Part shown: positions 52,116 to 59,972 of the stretch, one piece after another
Layout: each line of letters begins with the position of its first letter
Position numbering within the stretch: position 1 is the first letter of the stretch
From: an uncultured Methanomassiliicoccus sp.
GTDB taxonomy: Archaea; Thermoplasmatota; Thermoplasmata; Methanomassiliicoccales; Methanomassiliicoccaceae
DNA: 64,000 nucleotides
Reading direction: 5' to 3'
Assembly (NCBI GenBank): GCA_905203995.1
Contig: CAJKXZ010000001.1
Coordinates: forward strand, 186,001-250,000
Notes under the pieces: generated by a model
The model's database searches: none
What the model was told of the DNA's origin: nothing
The model's input: only the letters and a program-made list of their open reading frames with translations
Made by a program: the position numbers and the translations under genes

Positions 52116-52290
52116 TATGCAATGATCTTTCTTCTATTTACCATTCCTCATCCATTAATCAGCTTACTCCAGATTCTTTCAATCTTTTTGCGGCAGTTTA
52201 TGGCTTTTTACTGATTTTCTCTGTTCGGTGGATTTTTAATATTTAAACCTGCGAAATGCACAAATAAGACTTCATTCTTCACAAACCTAA

Positions 52291-52926
52291 ATGACTGTCC
52301 ACATGTTTCCTGGGACTGGATACGACAGTAACGTATTTTTGGTCACAGGGACGGAAGCGGTCCTGATTGATACTGGATCGGGGATGTACTCCGCCAAATT
52401 GATTAGAAACGTATGCAGTATTTCTGATTCTATTTCTAAAATAATCCTCACCCACTGCCATTATGATCATGCTGGGGGCGCTGCAGAATTAGCTGAGCAT
52501 TTTCAAGCCCCAGTCTCCATTCATCAAAATGATGCGGCAGCGGTCAGGGAAGCTTCCTCTGAACACACTGCTGCTGATGTTTTCGGGTGTGAAATGTCTG
52601 CTGTTGAGGTTACTGAGTTAAAAGCCGGTGAAGTCATTGATACCGGTGATCATTGCTTAGAAGTAATCCACACGCCGGGGCATACTGCAGGTAGCATATC
52701 TTTATTCGATCAAGATGCCCAAATCCTCTTCAGTGGCGATACAGTCTTTGCGGAAGGGGTGGGTAGGTGGGATTTCCCGACAGGCAATCTAATGAGCCTT
52801 AAACGCTCAGTGAAATTATTATCTGAATTACCGACTTCTTATTTGTATCCTGGTCATGGACCAAGTGTGCAAGGAAACGCTAAGTCTAAAATTGTTAACG
52901 CTTTAATGTATGTAGAGGGATTCTAA
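52291..52926 (+). CDS. MBL-fold metallohydrolase
   Basis: 211 aa, glyoxalase II-like. Metal motif THCHYDHAGG (H-x-H-x-D-H; Cys between the first two His), then a His in HTPGHTAGS, Asp in FSGDTVF and final His in YPGHGP. Substrate unknown. The stop shares one base with the next gene's start (TAATG), so it is co-translated with the Sua5 gene. Confidence 0.9.
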   Translation: MTVHMFPGTGYDSNVFLVTGTEAVLIDTGSGMYSAKLIRNVCSISDSISKIILTHCHYDHAGGAAELAEHFQAPVSIHQNDAAAVREASSEHTAADVFGCEMSAVEVTELKAGEVIDTGDHCLEVIHTPGHTAGSISLFDQDAQILFSGDTVFAEGVGRWDFPTGNLMSLKRSVKLLSELPTSYLYPGHGPSVQGNAKSKIVNALMYVEGF

Positions 52927-53564
52927 TGCGGACGATAGTTTGCGAAAATAATGAAGGAAAGCTCTCGCTTAATAAAGAGGATATGGATTCCATCGTAAGT
53001 GAACTTTCTGCGGGGAGACTCATAGTCTATCCTACCGAAACAGTATACGGTCTGGGATGTGATCCATTTGATGAAACAGCAGTTAAAAGGCTCTTCATGG
53101 CAAAAAGGCGTCCGTTTGATATGGCCATGTCCATTATTGTTCAGGATGTCTCGATGATGGAACAATTAGCCACCGTCGATGAGCGGGCGATAAAACTTGT
53201 TAAAGAGTTCATGCCCGGTCCACTTACGCTGATCTTACCTAAAAAAGCGGTTGTACCCAATATTCTCACCGCTTCCACTGAAGAAATCGGCATCAGAATT
53301 CCCAACAATGAAATCGCCCTTGCGATTGTCAAAGAATTTGGGCCTATCGTTTCCACTTCAGCCAACGTCCACTCACACAAGTCTTCACTTACTTGTGAAG
53401 ATGCCATGAAAGATCTGGGACCCAGCGTTTCATTATATATTGATGGGGGACCATCACCGATTGGACAACCATCAACAATTATTCAGCTTACTGAAACCGA
53501 AACAATTCTAATTCGTTCAGGCTCTCTTCCTAAAGAACGCGTCGAGGCGGTTCTGAATGAATGA
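52926..53564 (+). CDS. Sua5/YrdC L-threonylcarbamoyladenylate synthase
   Basis: 212 aa. YrdC fold with YPTETVYGLGCDPFD, KRRPFDMAMS (the usual KxR-P-xxxP-L region with variant residues), PGPLTLIL, and STSANVH. Makes threonylcarbamoyl-AMP for the t6A37 modification of ANN-decoding tRNAs. Lacks the Sua5 C-terminal domain, so it is YrdC-like in length. Middle gene of a three-gene operon that ends next to a tRNA gene. Confidence 0.9.
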   Translation: MRTIVCENNEGKLSLNKEDMDSIVSELSAGRLIVYPTETVYGLGCDPFDETAVKRLFMAKRRPFDMAMSIIVQDVSMMEQLATVDERAIKLVKEFMPGPLTLILPKKAVVPNILTASTEEIGIRIPNNEIALAIVKEFGPIVSTSANVHSHKSSLTCEDAMKDLGPSVSLYIDGGPSPIGQPSTIIQLTETETILIRSGSLPKERVEAVLNE

Positions 53565-54447
53565 AGATATTGTTGAGTGCATCTTAAAAGCTGGTAAAAT
53601 TGCCGGAGAAGCCAGATCTTTAGGGGCTTCGATGGTAGACGAGAACGTCCGTCTTCTTGATGTGGCGGAAGAAGTGGAAGCTTATATCATCCGTAAGGGT
53701 GCGAAGCCTGCATTTCCTGCTAATCTCAGCATTAACAATCAGGCTGCTCACTATACGCCGCATTCACAAGATCCCTTAAAATTCCGTAAAGGGGATTTAG
53801 TGAAGGTCGATGTAGGTGCTCAGGTCAACGGTTATATTGGTGACACAGCTGAGACGGTGGAAGTAGGCACCAAAACCCACACTGCCCTTATTGAAGCTTC
53901 AGCAAAAGCTTTGGAAATGGCCTTGAACACCGTGACTGACAACATCGCGGTCAGTGCGATTGGAGCGGTGGTGGAAAGAGCCATTCAAAGTAACGGTTAC
54001 GTACCGGTTACCAATCTAACTGGTCACAGCATGAAACAGTACAATCTGCATGCAGGCATTTCCGTCCCTAATTATGACAACGGTGATAAAACAAAGGTAT
54101 CCAGCGGGATGTTAGTAGCTATTGAACCCTTTGCTACTGATGGCGCTGGTGAGATTGATAACGGCAAACCGGGAAACATTTATCGTATTCTGCGGGACCG
54201 TTCTGCCAAAGACAAAGGTGCTGATGAACTTCTGCAGAAGATCAAAGATAATTTTAATACACTGCCTTTCTGTGAACGGTGGTGTGCAGCTATTGATAGT
54301 AATGCCCAGACCAATCTCAAAACCCTTCTGCGACGCGGAATTATTTATTCATACTCCATTTTGAATGAAGTAAAAGATGGTCTGGTCTCGCAGAAAGAAC
54401 ATACTGTTTATCTCGATGGGTCTAAAACAATTGTTACCACACGTTGA
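53557..54447 (+). CDS. map: methionine aminopeptidase, type II
   Basis: 296 aa archaeal type. Metal ligands are present in order: Asp in VKVDVGAQVNGYIGD and its trailing D, His in LTGHSM, Glu in VAIEPFA and a last Glu in SQKEHTVYL. The ~60-residue helical insert typical of type II is there. Removes initiator Met. GAGGCGG sits 6 nt before the ATG, within the 3' end of the Sua5 gene (8-nt overlap). Confidence 0.94.
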   Translation: MNEDIVECILKAGKIAGEARSLGASMVDENVRLLDVAEEVEAYIIRKGAKPAFPANLSINNQAAHYTPHSQDPLKFRKGDLVKVDVGAQVNGYIGDTAETVEVGTKTHTALIEASAKALEMALNTVTDNIAVSAIGAVVERAIQSNGYVPVTNLTGHSMKQYNLHAGISVPNYDNGDKTKVSSGMLVAIEPFATDGAGEIDNGKPGNIYRILRDRSAKDKGADELLQKIKDNFNTLPFCERWCAAIDSNAQTNLKTLLRRGIIYSYSILNEVKDGLVSQKEHTVYLDGSKTIVTTR

Positions 54448-54492
54448 ACGGTACATTTAATTACCCCATGTATATACCAACTTGCTTGCTAT

Positions 54493-54602
54493 GCGAGGGT
54501 AGCCAAGCCAGGTCAATGATGAGACAACTCATCGACCAAAGGCGACAGACTCAAGATCTGTTCCGTAGAGGTTCAGGGGTTCGAATCCCCCCCCTCGCAC
54601 CA
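54493..54602 (+). tRNA. tRNA-Leu (anticodon CAA) with D-loop intron, CCA encoded
   Basis: Acceptor GCGAGGG/CCCTCGC, anticodon arm ACAGA-CTCAAGA-TCTGT (anticodon CAA), long variable arm of class II tRNAs, T-loop TTCGAAT and encoded CCA (54600-54602). The D-arm GCC/GGC encloses 23 extra nt. Exons are 54493-54516 and 54540-54602; the joined tRNA is 84 nt plus CCA, and its D-loop (GGTCAAAGGC) is the archaeal tRNA-Leu standard. There is no intron at the canonical 37/38 position. The first T-stem pair (49-65) is an A-C mismatch. Confidence 0.95.
54517..54539 (+). other. 23-nt bulge-helix-bulge tRNA intron
   Basis: Exonic GGTC (54511-54514) pairs with intronic GACC (54534-54537), the 4-bp central helix. 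It is flanked by 3-nt bulges AAT (54515-54517) and AAA (54538-54540), where cleavage after the second base fits. An inner stem GATGAG/CTCATC with ACAA loop caps it. The outer helix (GCC/GGC) has one extra unpaired A, so it is slightly relaxed. Confidence 0.85.
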
Positions 54603-54741
54603 TAAAATCTGGTTTTTTGATGATTGCTCTTCTGAGAAAATTGACAATTCTTCAGTTGCCTTTGGAATACCCTCTTCTATCGACTGCAACTGCTATTTTT
54701 CTAAGTTGACCTTGATAATAGATTAGTTTGAAACTAACTAT

Positions 54742-55002
54742 TTACTTCTCTAGTGACCATTGACGAAGTCGTTCAATTTTGATCGAAGGATCGTATCCCT
54801 GATCTTTTCCCATATTGCTGAGCATTTCACAAGGAAAGATCTCACATTCGCCACAGTGCTTAAGCTTCTTAGATTCACAACAAGATTTTACCTTACATTC
54901 TCCGCCCCAGAATGGTTTCTCCATTGACAGACAGCCTTGGCAATTTACACTTTCTTTTCTTTCACATTGGTTACAGAGAACACCGCAGCGCGATTCATAC
55001 AT
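54742..55002 (-). CDS. DUF3795-like cysteine-rich protein
   Basis: 86 aa with ten or so cysteines: CGVLCNQC at the start, CQGC, CKVKSCC, CGECEIFPCEM. This is the DUF3795 pattern, thought to bind metal or Fe-S; no function is known. The ATG at 55002 begins MYESRCG; upstream in-frame TTG codons are less likely. Confidence 0.8.
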   Translation of the reverse strand: MYESRCGVLCNQCERKESVNCQGCLSMEKPFWGGECKVKSCCESKKLKHCGECEIFPCEMLSNMGKDQGYDPSIKIERLRQWSLEK

Positions 55003-55150
55003 AGCAGTTACCAACAACGCTATATGTCAAAGGACTTAAGAATCTTTGTCAATATTTTTTTTACCCAACCAATAATAATCTTTGAGCAGCAGGTTGCTTC
55101 TGGCTGTAAATTTATAAGCTTTCTTATTTAAATTACTGTTACGAATATTG

Positions 55151-55158
55151 TTTTATAA
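55151..55158 (+). promoter_or_regulatory. TATA box of the MFS gene
   Basis: TTTTATAA, centred 25-26 nt before the GTG at 55180; leaderless transcript expected. Confidence 0.5.
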
Positions 55159-55179
55159 TGTTTTTATTTAGCGGCTACA

Positions 55180-56478
55180 GTGAACAATCAGAAAGCAAAA
55201 AAAACATTAAGCTACCGCTGGAGCATTTTGATCATCCTTCTTGTAGCTTATTTCTTTGTTTACTTTCACCGCACCTCCACGGCTGTCGTTGGTACAGACA
55301 TCGTCACGGCAGTTGGTGGATCGGTAGCTCTTTTGGGCTCAGCATATTTTTATTCATACATGATTATGCAGATTCCCAGCGGTTTAATGGCTGATCGCTA
55401 CGGGGTCCGCTCACTCGTAAGTATTTTTCTACTCATTGCGGCTCTAGGTGCTTTTCTGATGAGCACTGGCAGCTCCTGGCATCTTGTTTTGTTGGGCAGA
55501 ATTCTCATTGGCTTAGGTCTTGGGGCAATCTACATTCCGATGCTTAAGATCCTGGCAGTATGGTTTAGAAAAAATGAATTTGCTTCACTCAATGGTGTAA
55601 TTCTCGCAGTTGGTAATGCGGGAGCAATTGCCGCTGCCACTCCTTTAGCACTGCTTTCTGATGCTCTGGGCTGGCAGGATGTTTTTCTAATGCTAGCCGT
55701 AATCACGCTGATTCTGGCGGTTATGTGTTATCTCATTATTCGCAACCATCCCGCAGATAAAGGTTATCCCAGCATTGAAGAGATTGTCTCCTACGAAAGT
55801 GGTATGCCAGTGGCCGAATCAACTTCTGCCAAAGTCTCGATGCGCAGCGCTTTAATCACCGTTCTCAGCAGCGGTAAGAAGTTTTGGGCTCCGGCTCTGG
55901 CGTACTTTTTCCTCTATGGAACCTTGATGACTTATGAAGGCCTGTGGGCAGGTACTTACTTCAATACCGCCTATGACTTTGAACACAGTGCCAGCTGGAT
56001 GATTACGGCAGTCGGAGTCGGCATGATCATCGGAGCGCCTTTGGCAGGATTGATGTCTGATCGAGTATTTCATTCAAGAAAAAAGGTAAGTCTTACGGGA
56101 AACATCGGTTATGCAGCAGTCTGGCTGATAATCTTTGCTTTCGCCGGCATGATTAACAGCTATGCATTTTGGATTGTAATCAATCTCGCAATGGGGTTCA
56201 CCGCCGCTTGGATGATCGTTACTTATGCGCAACTGAAGGATTGGTTTCCGGTAGCCATTTCCGGTACTGCCGTAGCTACCATGAACGTCTTCTTGTTTTT
56301 AGGCGCCGGCGTGATGCAGAGTCTTTCTCACTTTTTGGTCGATGTCAACAGCACTGTTGAAGAATTTCAGTTCCTTTGGCTGCTGATGTTTATCTGTCAA
56401 GTAATTACCTGCATCTTTGTCTACTTCGCACCGGAAAATAAGAAAGGTGTGGCGGCAATTGTCAAGATCAAAGAATGA
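55180..56478 (+). CDS. MFS transporter
   Basis: 432 aa, 12 membrane segments. The loop 2-3 signature GLMADRYGVRSLV (G-x3-D-R-x-G-x-R) and the second-half equivalent GLMSDRVFHSRKK are both present. The first helix region FVYFHRTSTAVVG is like members of the anion/nitrate and hexuronate branches. Substrate unknown. Start GTG at 55180 rests on the TATA position. Stop is directly adjacent to the convergent gene's stop. Confidence 0.9.
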   Translation: MNNQKAKKTLSYRWSILIILLVAYFFVYFHRTSTAVVGTDIVTAVGGSVALLGSAYFYSYMIMQIPSGLMADRYGVRSLVSIFLLIAALGAFLMSTGSSWHLVLLGRILIGLGLGAIYIPMLKILAVWFRKNEFASLNGVILAVGNAGAIAAATPLALLSDALGWQDVFLMLAVITLILAVMCYLIIRNHPADKGYPSIEEIVSYESGMPVAESTSAKVSMRSALITVLSSGKKFWAPALAYFFLYGTLMTYEGLWAGTYFNTAYDFEHSASWMITAVGVGMIIGAPLAGLMSDRVFHSRKKVSLTGNIGYAAVWLIIFAFAGMINSYAFWIVINLAMGFTAAWMIVTYAQLKDWFPVAISGTAVATMNVFLFLGAGVMQSLSHFLVDVNSTVEEFQFLWLLMFICQVITCIFVYFAPENKKGVAAIVKIKE

Positions 56479-56841
56479 TCAGGATTTGCCGCCAAACTTA
56501 ACTTTCAGATGATGAACCACGTCCATGTGGTAAGCCAGGTTGTATGAGAGTTTATCCTCGGTCAGACCTCTTACGGCGTCTCCGCATAAAGGACAAAGTA
56601 CTGATTCCGACAAGGCTTCCCCCGGAAGTTTTTCAGACTGTGGACCATGAAATTCAGCAATCGCTTCTTCATCATATGGTCGGGGTGAATAATCTTCCGG
56701 CTGGACATTACTTCCCTGGGGAATGTTACCCGCGTTTAAACTGTGTTTAATCATAAAATGATGCTGTAAGTTACGAGTAAGATCTACCTCACTTTGGCCA
56801 GAGATTGGATCATTACATAAGGGACAAAGCAAACTCATCAT
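56479..56841 (-). CDS. protein with two C2H2-type zinc fingers
   Basis: 120 aa built from two copies of one motif, C-x2-C-x18-H-x4-H, at residues ~6-32 and ~82-108, both starting L-C-P-L-C and sharing an L-x-x-N-L-x-x-H helix. A Pro/Glu-rich linker joins them. Likely binds nucleic acid or protein. ATG at 56841 or 56838. Not tied to a named family. Confidence 0.75.
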   Translation of the reverse strand: MMSLLCPLCNDPISGQSEVDLTRNLQHHFMIKHSLNAGNIPQGSNVQPEDYSPRPYDEEAIAEFHGPQSEKLPGEALSESVLCPLCGDAVRGLTEDKLSYNLAYHMDVVHHLKVKFGGKS

Positions 56842-56973
56842 TACTTGTCACTTTGAGTTGCAAGACTTTAAAAATTACGTACAGTAGTTTTCCCTATTGA
56901 GTTGTTTTTAGCACAAATTACCAAAACAATATATCTGTGGAGCACTTCTATAATATTCAGTTGGGATCCATAA

Positions 56974-57615
56974 GTGTCTTTTGTCGGAAGCCTCTTAGAT
57001 ACAATATTTGAAGTAGTTACTAATTTTATTGATACTATTGGTTATGCCGGTATCTTCTTAGCCATGTTTATTGAAGGCATCCTGACACCAATCCCCAGTG
57101 AGATCATCGTCCCCTTTGCCGGTTATCTGGCGGAAAGCGGTCGCTTCAATTTAGTCTTAGTTATTCTCGTTGCTTCTATCGGGGCTACCGCGGGAGCGCT
57201 TGTTGCATACTATCTAGCCAAATGGTTGGGACGAGCTGTAATCCTTCGTTACGGCCGTTATATCGGCTTAAAAGAAAGCTCATTGGACAAGGCTAACCAG
57301 TGGTTTGAAAAATACGGTTCATACGGCGTGCTCATCGGTCACGCCCTGCCCGGGATCCGTTCAATCATCTCTTTCCCTGCGGGTCTGGCCAACATGGATC
57401 TCAAACGTTTTGCAACATTTACCTTTATTGGGGCAGCCATTTGGAATAGCGTATTGGGTTCGGCAGGCTATTTGCTCGGTGAGAACTACGGCCGTATTGA
57501 AGAACTCTTTGAAGCGGCTCACATCGATTTAATTATCATCACGGCAGCGATAATCATCCTGGTTGTCTACTTTATTTATCGGCATTATAAAAAAGACGAC
57601 TCGGTAGATAATTAA
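56974..57615 (+). CDS. DedA family membrane protein
   Basis: 213 aa, typical DedA length. FIEGILTPIPSEIIVPFAGYL near the N-terminus and GHALPGIRSIISFPAGLA in the middle are the diagnostic E-x-PIPSE and R-x-x-P motifs. DedA/VTT proteins translocate lipids, including polyprenyl-phosphate carriers, which could serve the glycan genes elsewhere in this window. Start GTG at 56974. Confidence 0.93.
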   Translation: MSFVGSLLDTIFEVVTNFIDTIGYAGIFLAMFIEGILTPIPSEIIVPFAGYLAESGRFNLVLVILVASIGATAGALVAYYLAKWLGRAVILRYGRYIGLKESSLDKANQWFEKYGSYGVLIGHALPGIRSIISFPAGLANMDLKRFATFTFIGAAIWNSVLGSAGYLLGENYGRIEELFEAAHIDLIIITAAIIILVVYFIYRHYKKDDSVDN

Positions 57616-57873
57616 ATCATCATCTTAATGTTAAACGCTTAACCACAATCTCAGCTATTACTGAGGTAAATAACCTTCAACCTATTTTGACTATTAATAA
57701 TATATACTCATGAATTAAAATGATGATTTAATGGACTCATAAGAGCATTTTTGGGATGATTTATTACACATATTAAGGACCTAATATTATGGTAGCCAGA
57801 TCTGTAATCAGGACCAATTAGTTACTGATCAGTACATAAACCCTCATTAATCAACTCCCATTATCTTCTAAGC

Positions 57874-58053
57874 ATGGCCAACACAAGGCAAATTAAAGTT
57901 ACCGCCCCTCCGGCAGTTGTAAAACTAATTGATGAGCACGTGGAGCGGGGAGAATTTACGGGTCGCGGTGATTTTGTACTGTACGCAATACGGTATTACT
58001 TAGATGCTCAAAAAAGGATGGATTTTAAAAAAGATGATGAAAGCAAGAAGTAA
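57874..58053 (+). CDS. ribbon-helix-helix DNA-binding protein
   Basis: 59 aa. One beta strand (RQIKVTAPPAVVKLIDEHVE) leads into two helices with F-x-G-R-G-D-F between, the standard RHH (CopG/Arc) turn. The acidic/basic tail ends ESKK. Probably a dimeric repressor, perhaps autoregulating; no toxin or other partner gene follows within the operon. Confidence 0.78.
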   Translation: MANTRQIKVTAPPAVVKLIDEHVERGEFTGRGDFVLYAIRYYLDAQKRMDFKKDDESKK

Positions 58054-58153
58054 TCTTCTTACAATTCATCTCTTTACTACCTTAGCTATTTGAAGCTAAG
58101 AACTACTTATTTGCTTCACAAAGTTTTTAATCCGCGTTGTATTGGGGCAATGC

Positions 58154-58339
58154 ATGAAATTCGAGTTTGCCGGAACTAAATGGTTCCTCTTGTTGGTAGC
58201 GTTTATAGTTCCACTCATACTCTTACTGGTATCTCTGTTTACGGGAACCGGCTTATGCTCTGTGGTGTTTTTCATCGTGTGGATGGGTGCTATCTTTATC
58301 ATCTTCTATCTGCCAAGGTACTCTGAGAACGAAGAATGA
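58154..58339 (+). CDS. small two-helix membrane protein
   Basis: 61 aa. Two hydrophobic helices, residues ~10-32 and ~36-54, with an acidic tail (RYSENEE). Start ATG 58154 chosen over an upstream in-frame TTG. No family recognised; lies alone between the RHH gene and fen. Confidence 0.55.
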   Translation: MKFEFAGTKWFLLLVAFIVPLILLLVSLFTGTGLCSVVFFIVWMGAIFIIFYLPRYSENEE

Positions 58340-58401
58340 TCAATTTAGTACATTTGGGGGACTGTTAAGTCCCTCAGTATTTTAAAACCCTAACGAATTG
58401 C

Positions 58402-58407
58402 TTATAT
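58402..58407 (+). promoter_or_regulatory. TATA box of fen
   Basis: TTATAT, centred 27 nt before the ATG at 58432; leaderless transcript expected. Confidence 0.55.
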
Positions 58408-58431
58408 CATGCGGGCGCTTAACTGTCCCGC

Positions 58432-59484
58432 ATGGGAGTAAATATTTCTGACATAGTTCCCTCTGAAAAAATGGAACTTCCTGGTCTCTCTGGCAAAACT
58501 CTTGCGATCGATGCCTATAATTCGATCTATCAATTTTTGAGTATAATCCGTAGCCGGGATGGTACTCCGCTCAAAGATGAAAGTGGTAGAGTAACTTCCC
58601 ATTTAACTGGGTTACTGTATCGTAATATCAACTTCCTTCAAAACGGCATCCGACCTGCTTATGTTTTTGATGGGATTCCCAGTGGCTTAAAATCTCAAAC
58701 CTTGGCTGAACGATTTGAACGAAGGAACAGGGCTCATGAAGAGTGGAAAAAAGCCATTGATGAAGGTGACGTAGAACGTGCCAAATCCAAAGCATCGCAG
58801 TCCACCCGCATCAGCAATGAGATTGTTGAAAGTTCACGAATTCTCCTTACTTATTTGGGTCTGCCGATTATTCAGGCACCTTGTGAAGGAGAAGCGCAAG
58901 CGGCCTACATGGCGATGAAAGGAGACGTCTGGGCTGCTTCTTCTCAGGATTTTGACTCGCTGCTTTTCGGGGCACCGCGGTTAGTCCGCAACCTCAACAT
59001 TACCGGACGTCGTAAAATGCCGGGCGGTAGAGAATACAAAGATATTTTTATTGAAGAAGTAGAGTTGCAGCGGGTTCTGGAAGAAAATGGCTTAGAAAGC
59101 CGAGAGCAGTTAATCTCCCTCTGCATTCTCATCGGTACTGATTATAACAAAGGAATCCGGGGCATCGGTCCCAAAAAAGGTCTGAAACTGATTCGGCAGT
59201 ACGGCACCGCCTCTGCAGTTTTAGAAGCCATCGGTGAATCCATTCCTCGATTACAAGAAGTCGAAGAAGCCTTTATTCACACTGCAGTTACTGATGAATA
59301 TTCTCTGGAGTGGAAACGTCCTGATACGGGGCGCATTATCGAGTTCATGTGTGAAGAGCATGGTTTCTCCCGTAAACGTGTTGAATCTTCTTTGAATAAA
59401 TTGGAGAACAAGAAGCGGGTAAAAGGCGATTACAAAAAGCCGGTGCCTACCAAATCACAAATGAGTCTGGATGATTGGCATTAA
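58432..59484 (+). CDS. fen: flap endonuclease FEN1
   Basis: 350 aa structure-specific nuclease for Okazaki fragments and repair. N domain ends with YVFDGIPSGLKSQ; the I domain has PCEGEAQAAYMAMKGDVWAA, SQDFDSLLFGAPRLVRN and LIGTDYNKGIRGIGPKKGL (helix-hairpin-helix), giving all the acidic metal ligands. The C-terminus KSQMSLDDWH is a PCNA-binding box. The start fits a leaderless mRNA from the TATA box. Confidence 0.95.
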   Translation: MGVNISDIVPSEKMELPGLSGKTLAIDAYNSIYQFLSIIRSRDGTPLKDESGRVTSHLTGLLYRNINFLQNGIRPAYVFDGIPSGLKSQTLAERFERRNRAHEEWKKAIDEGDVERAKSKASQSTRISNEIVESSRILLTYLGLPIIQAPCEGEAQAAYMAMKGDVWAASSQDFDSLLFGAPRLVRNLNITGRRKMPGGREYKDIFIEEVELQRVLEENGLESREQLISLCILIGTDYNKGIRGIGPKKGLKLIRQYGTASAVLEAIGESIPRLQEVEEAFIHTAVTDEYSLEWKRPDTGRIIEFMCEEHGFSRKRVESSLNKLENKKRVKGDYKKPVPTKSQMSLDDWH

Positions 59485-59498
59485 TCACTTTACTTGGT

Positions 59499-59526
59499 GT
59501 GAGAACGGTGGGTGATAACCGCTCAC
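59499..59526 (+). terminator. hairpin after fen
   Basis: GTGAG-AA-CGGT, 8-nt loop, ACCG-CTCAC: a 9-bp stem with a 2-nt bulge, 14 nt past the stop codon, followed by T-rich sequence. Confidence 0.5.
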
Positions 59527-59972
59527 ATCTTCTTTTCTTAACTCCCCATTTTACTTAATCTTAATTGAGTTAAAACTGTGTTTGATTAAATATCTCAATT
59601 AAACACATATTTCTACCGAAAATTCAGTGAGTTCTTCAACTTAGATTTTTGCAATGATCTCGGAGAAGCCGACTCTCTTCAGAATCACTCCCTGCTTCGA
59701 ACCATTTGTGCTGTTACATTAAGCATTTGTTTCGATTGAGATGTAAAGAAACCAACTGTTTTTTTTTGCTGCACATACTAGTGTTTTACATTAACCGGAA
59801 CTGTTACAACAACACTTGCGCCTAACTGTAGAGTTTGATCTAGCTATAAGTTTTAAAGTTGGTTTTTCCAAAGTAATCTGAATTAAAGAGTAGAATCTTC
59901 ATCCAAAGTTTCTGGCAACACCGCATCCTTAATTAACACCAAGCGGATTACTGCGATGGAAGTGAACAGGCG
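59527..59972. other. AT-rich intergenic region before ileS
   Basis: About 445 nt without a convincing gene or RNA. No T-box or other leader element is recognised. A short TTCGAACC match near 59696 is not part of a tRNA. Confidence 0.4.

Noticed and set aside
54511..54540. Simply an enlarged tRNA D-loop rather than an intron
   Set aside because: The bulge-helix-bulge geometry and the exact return to a standard D-loop after removal make an intron much more likely, though only RNA data can settle it.
59690..59705. tRNA T-arm on the minus strand (GGTTCGAAGCA)
   Set aside because: No acceptor, D-arm or anticodon arm can be built around it.
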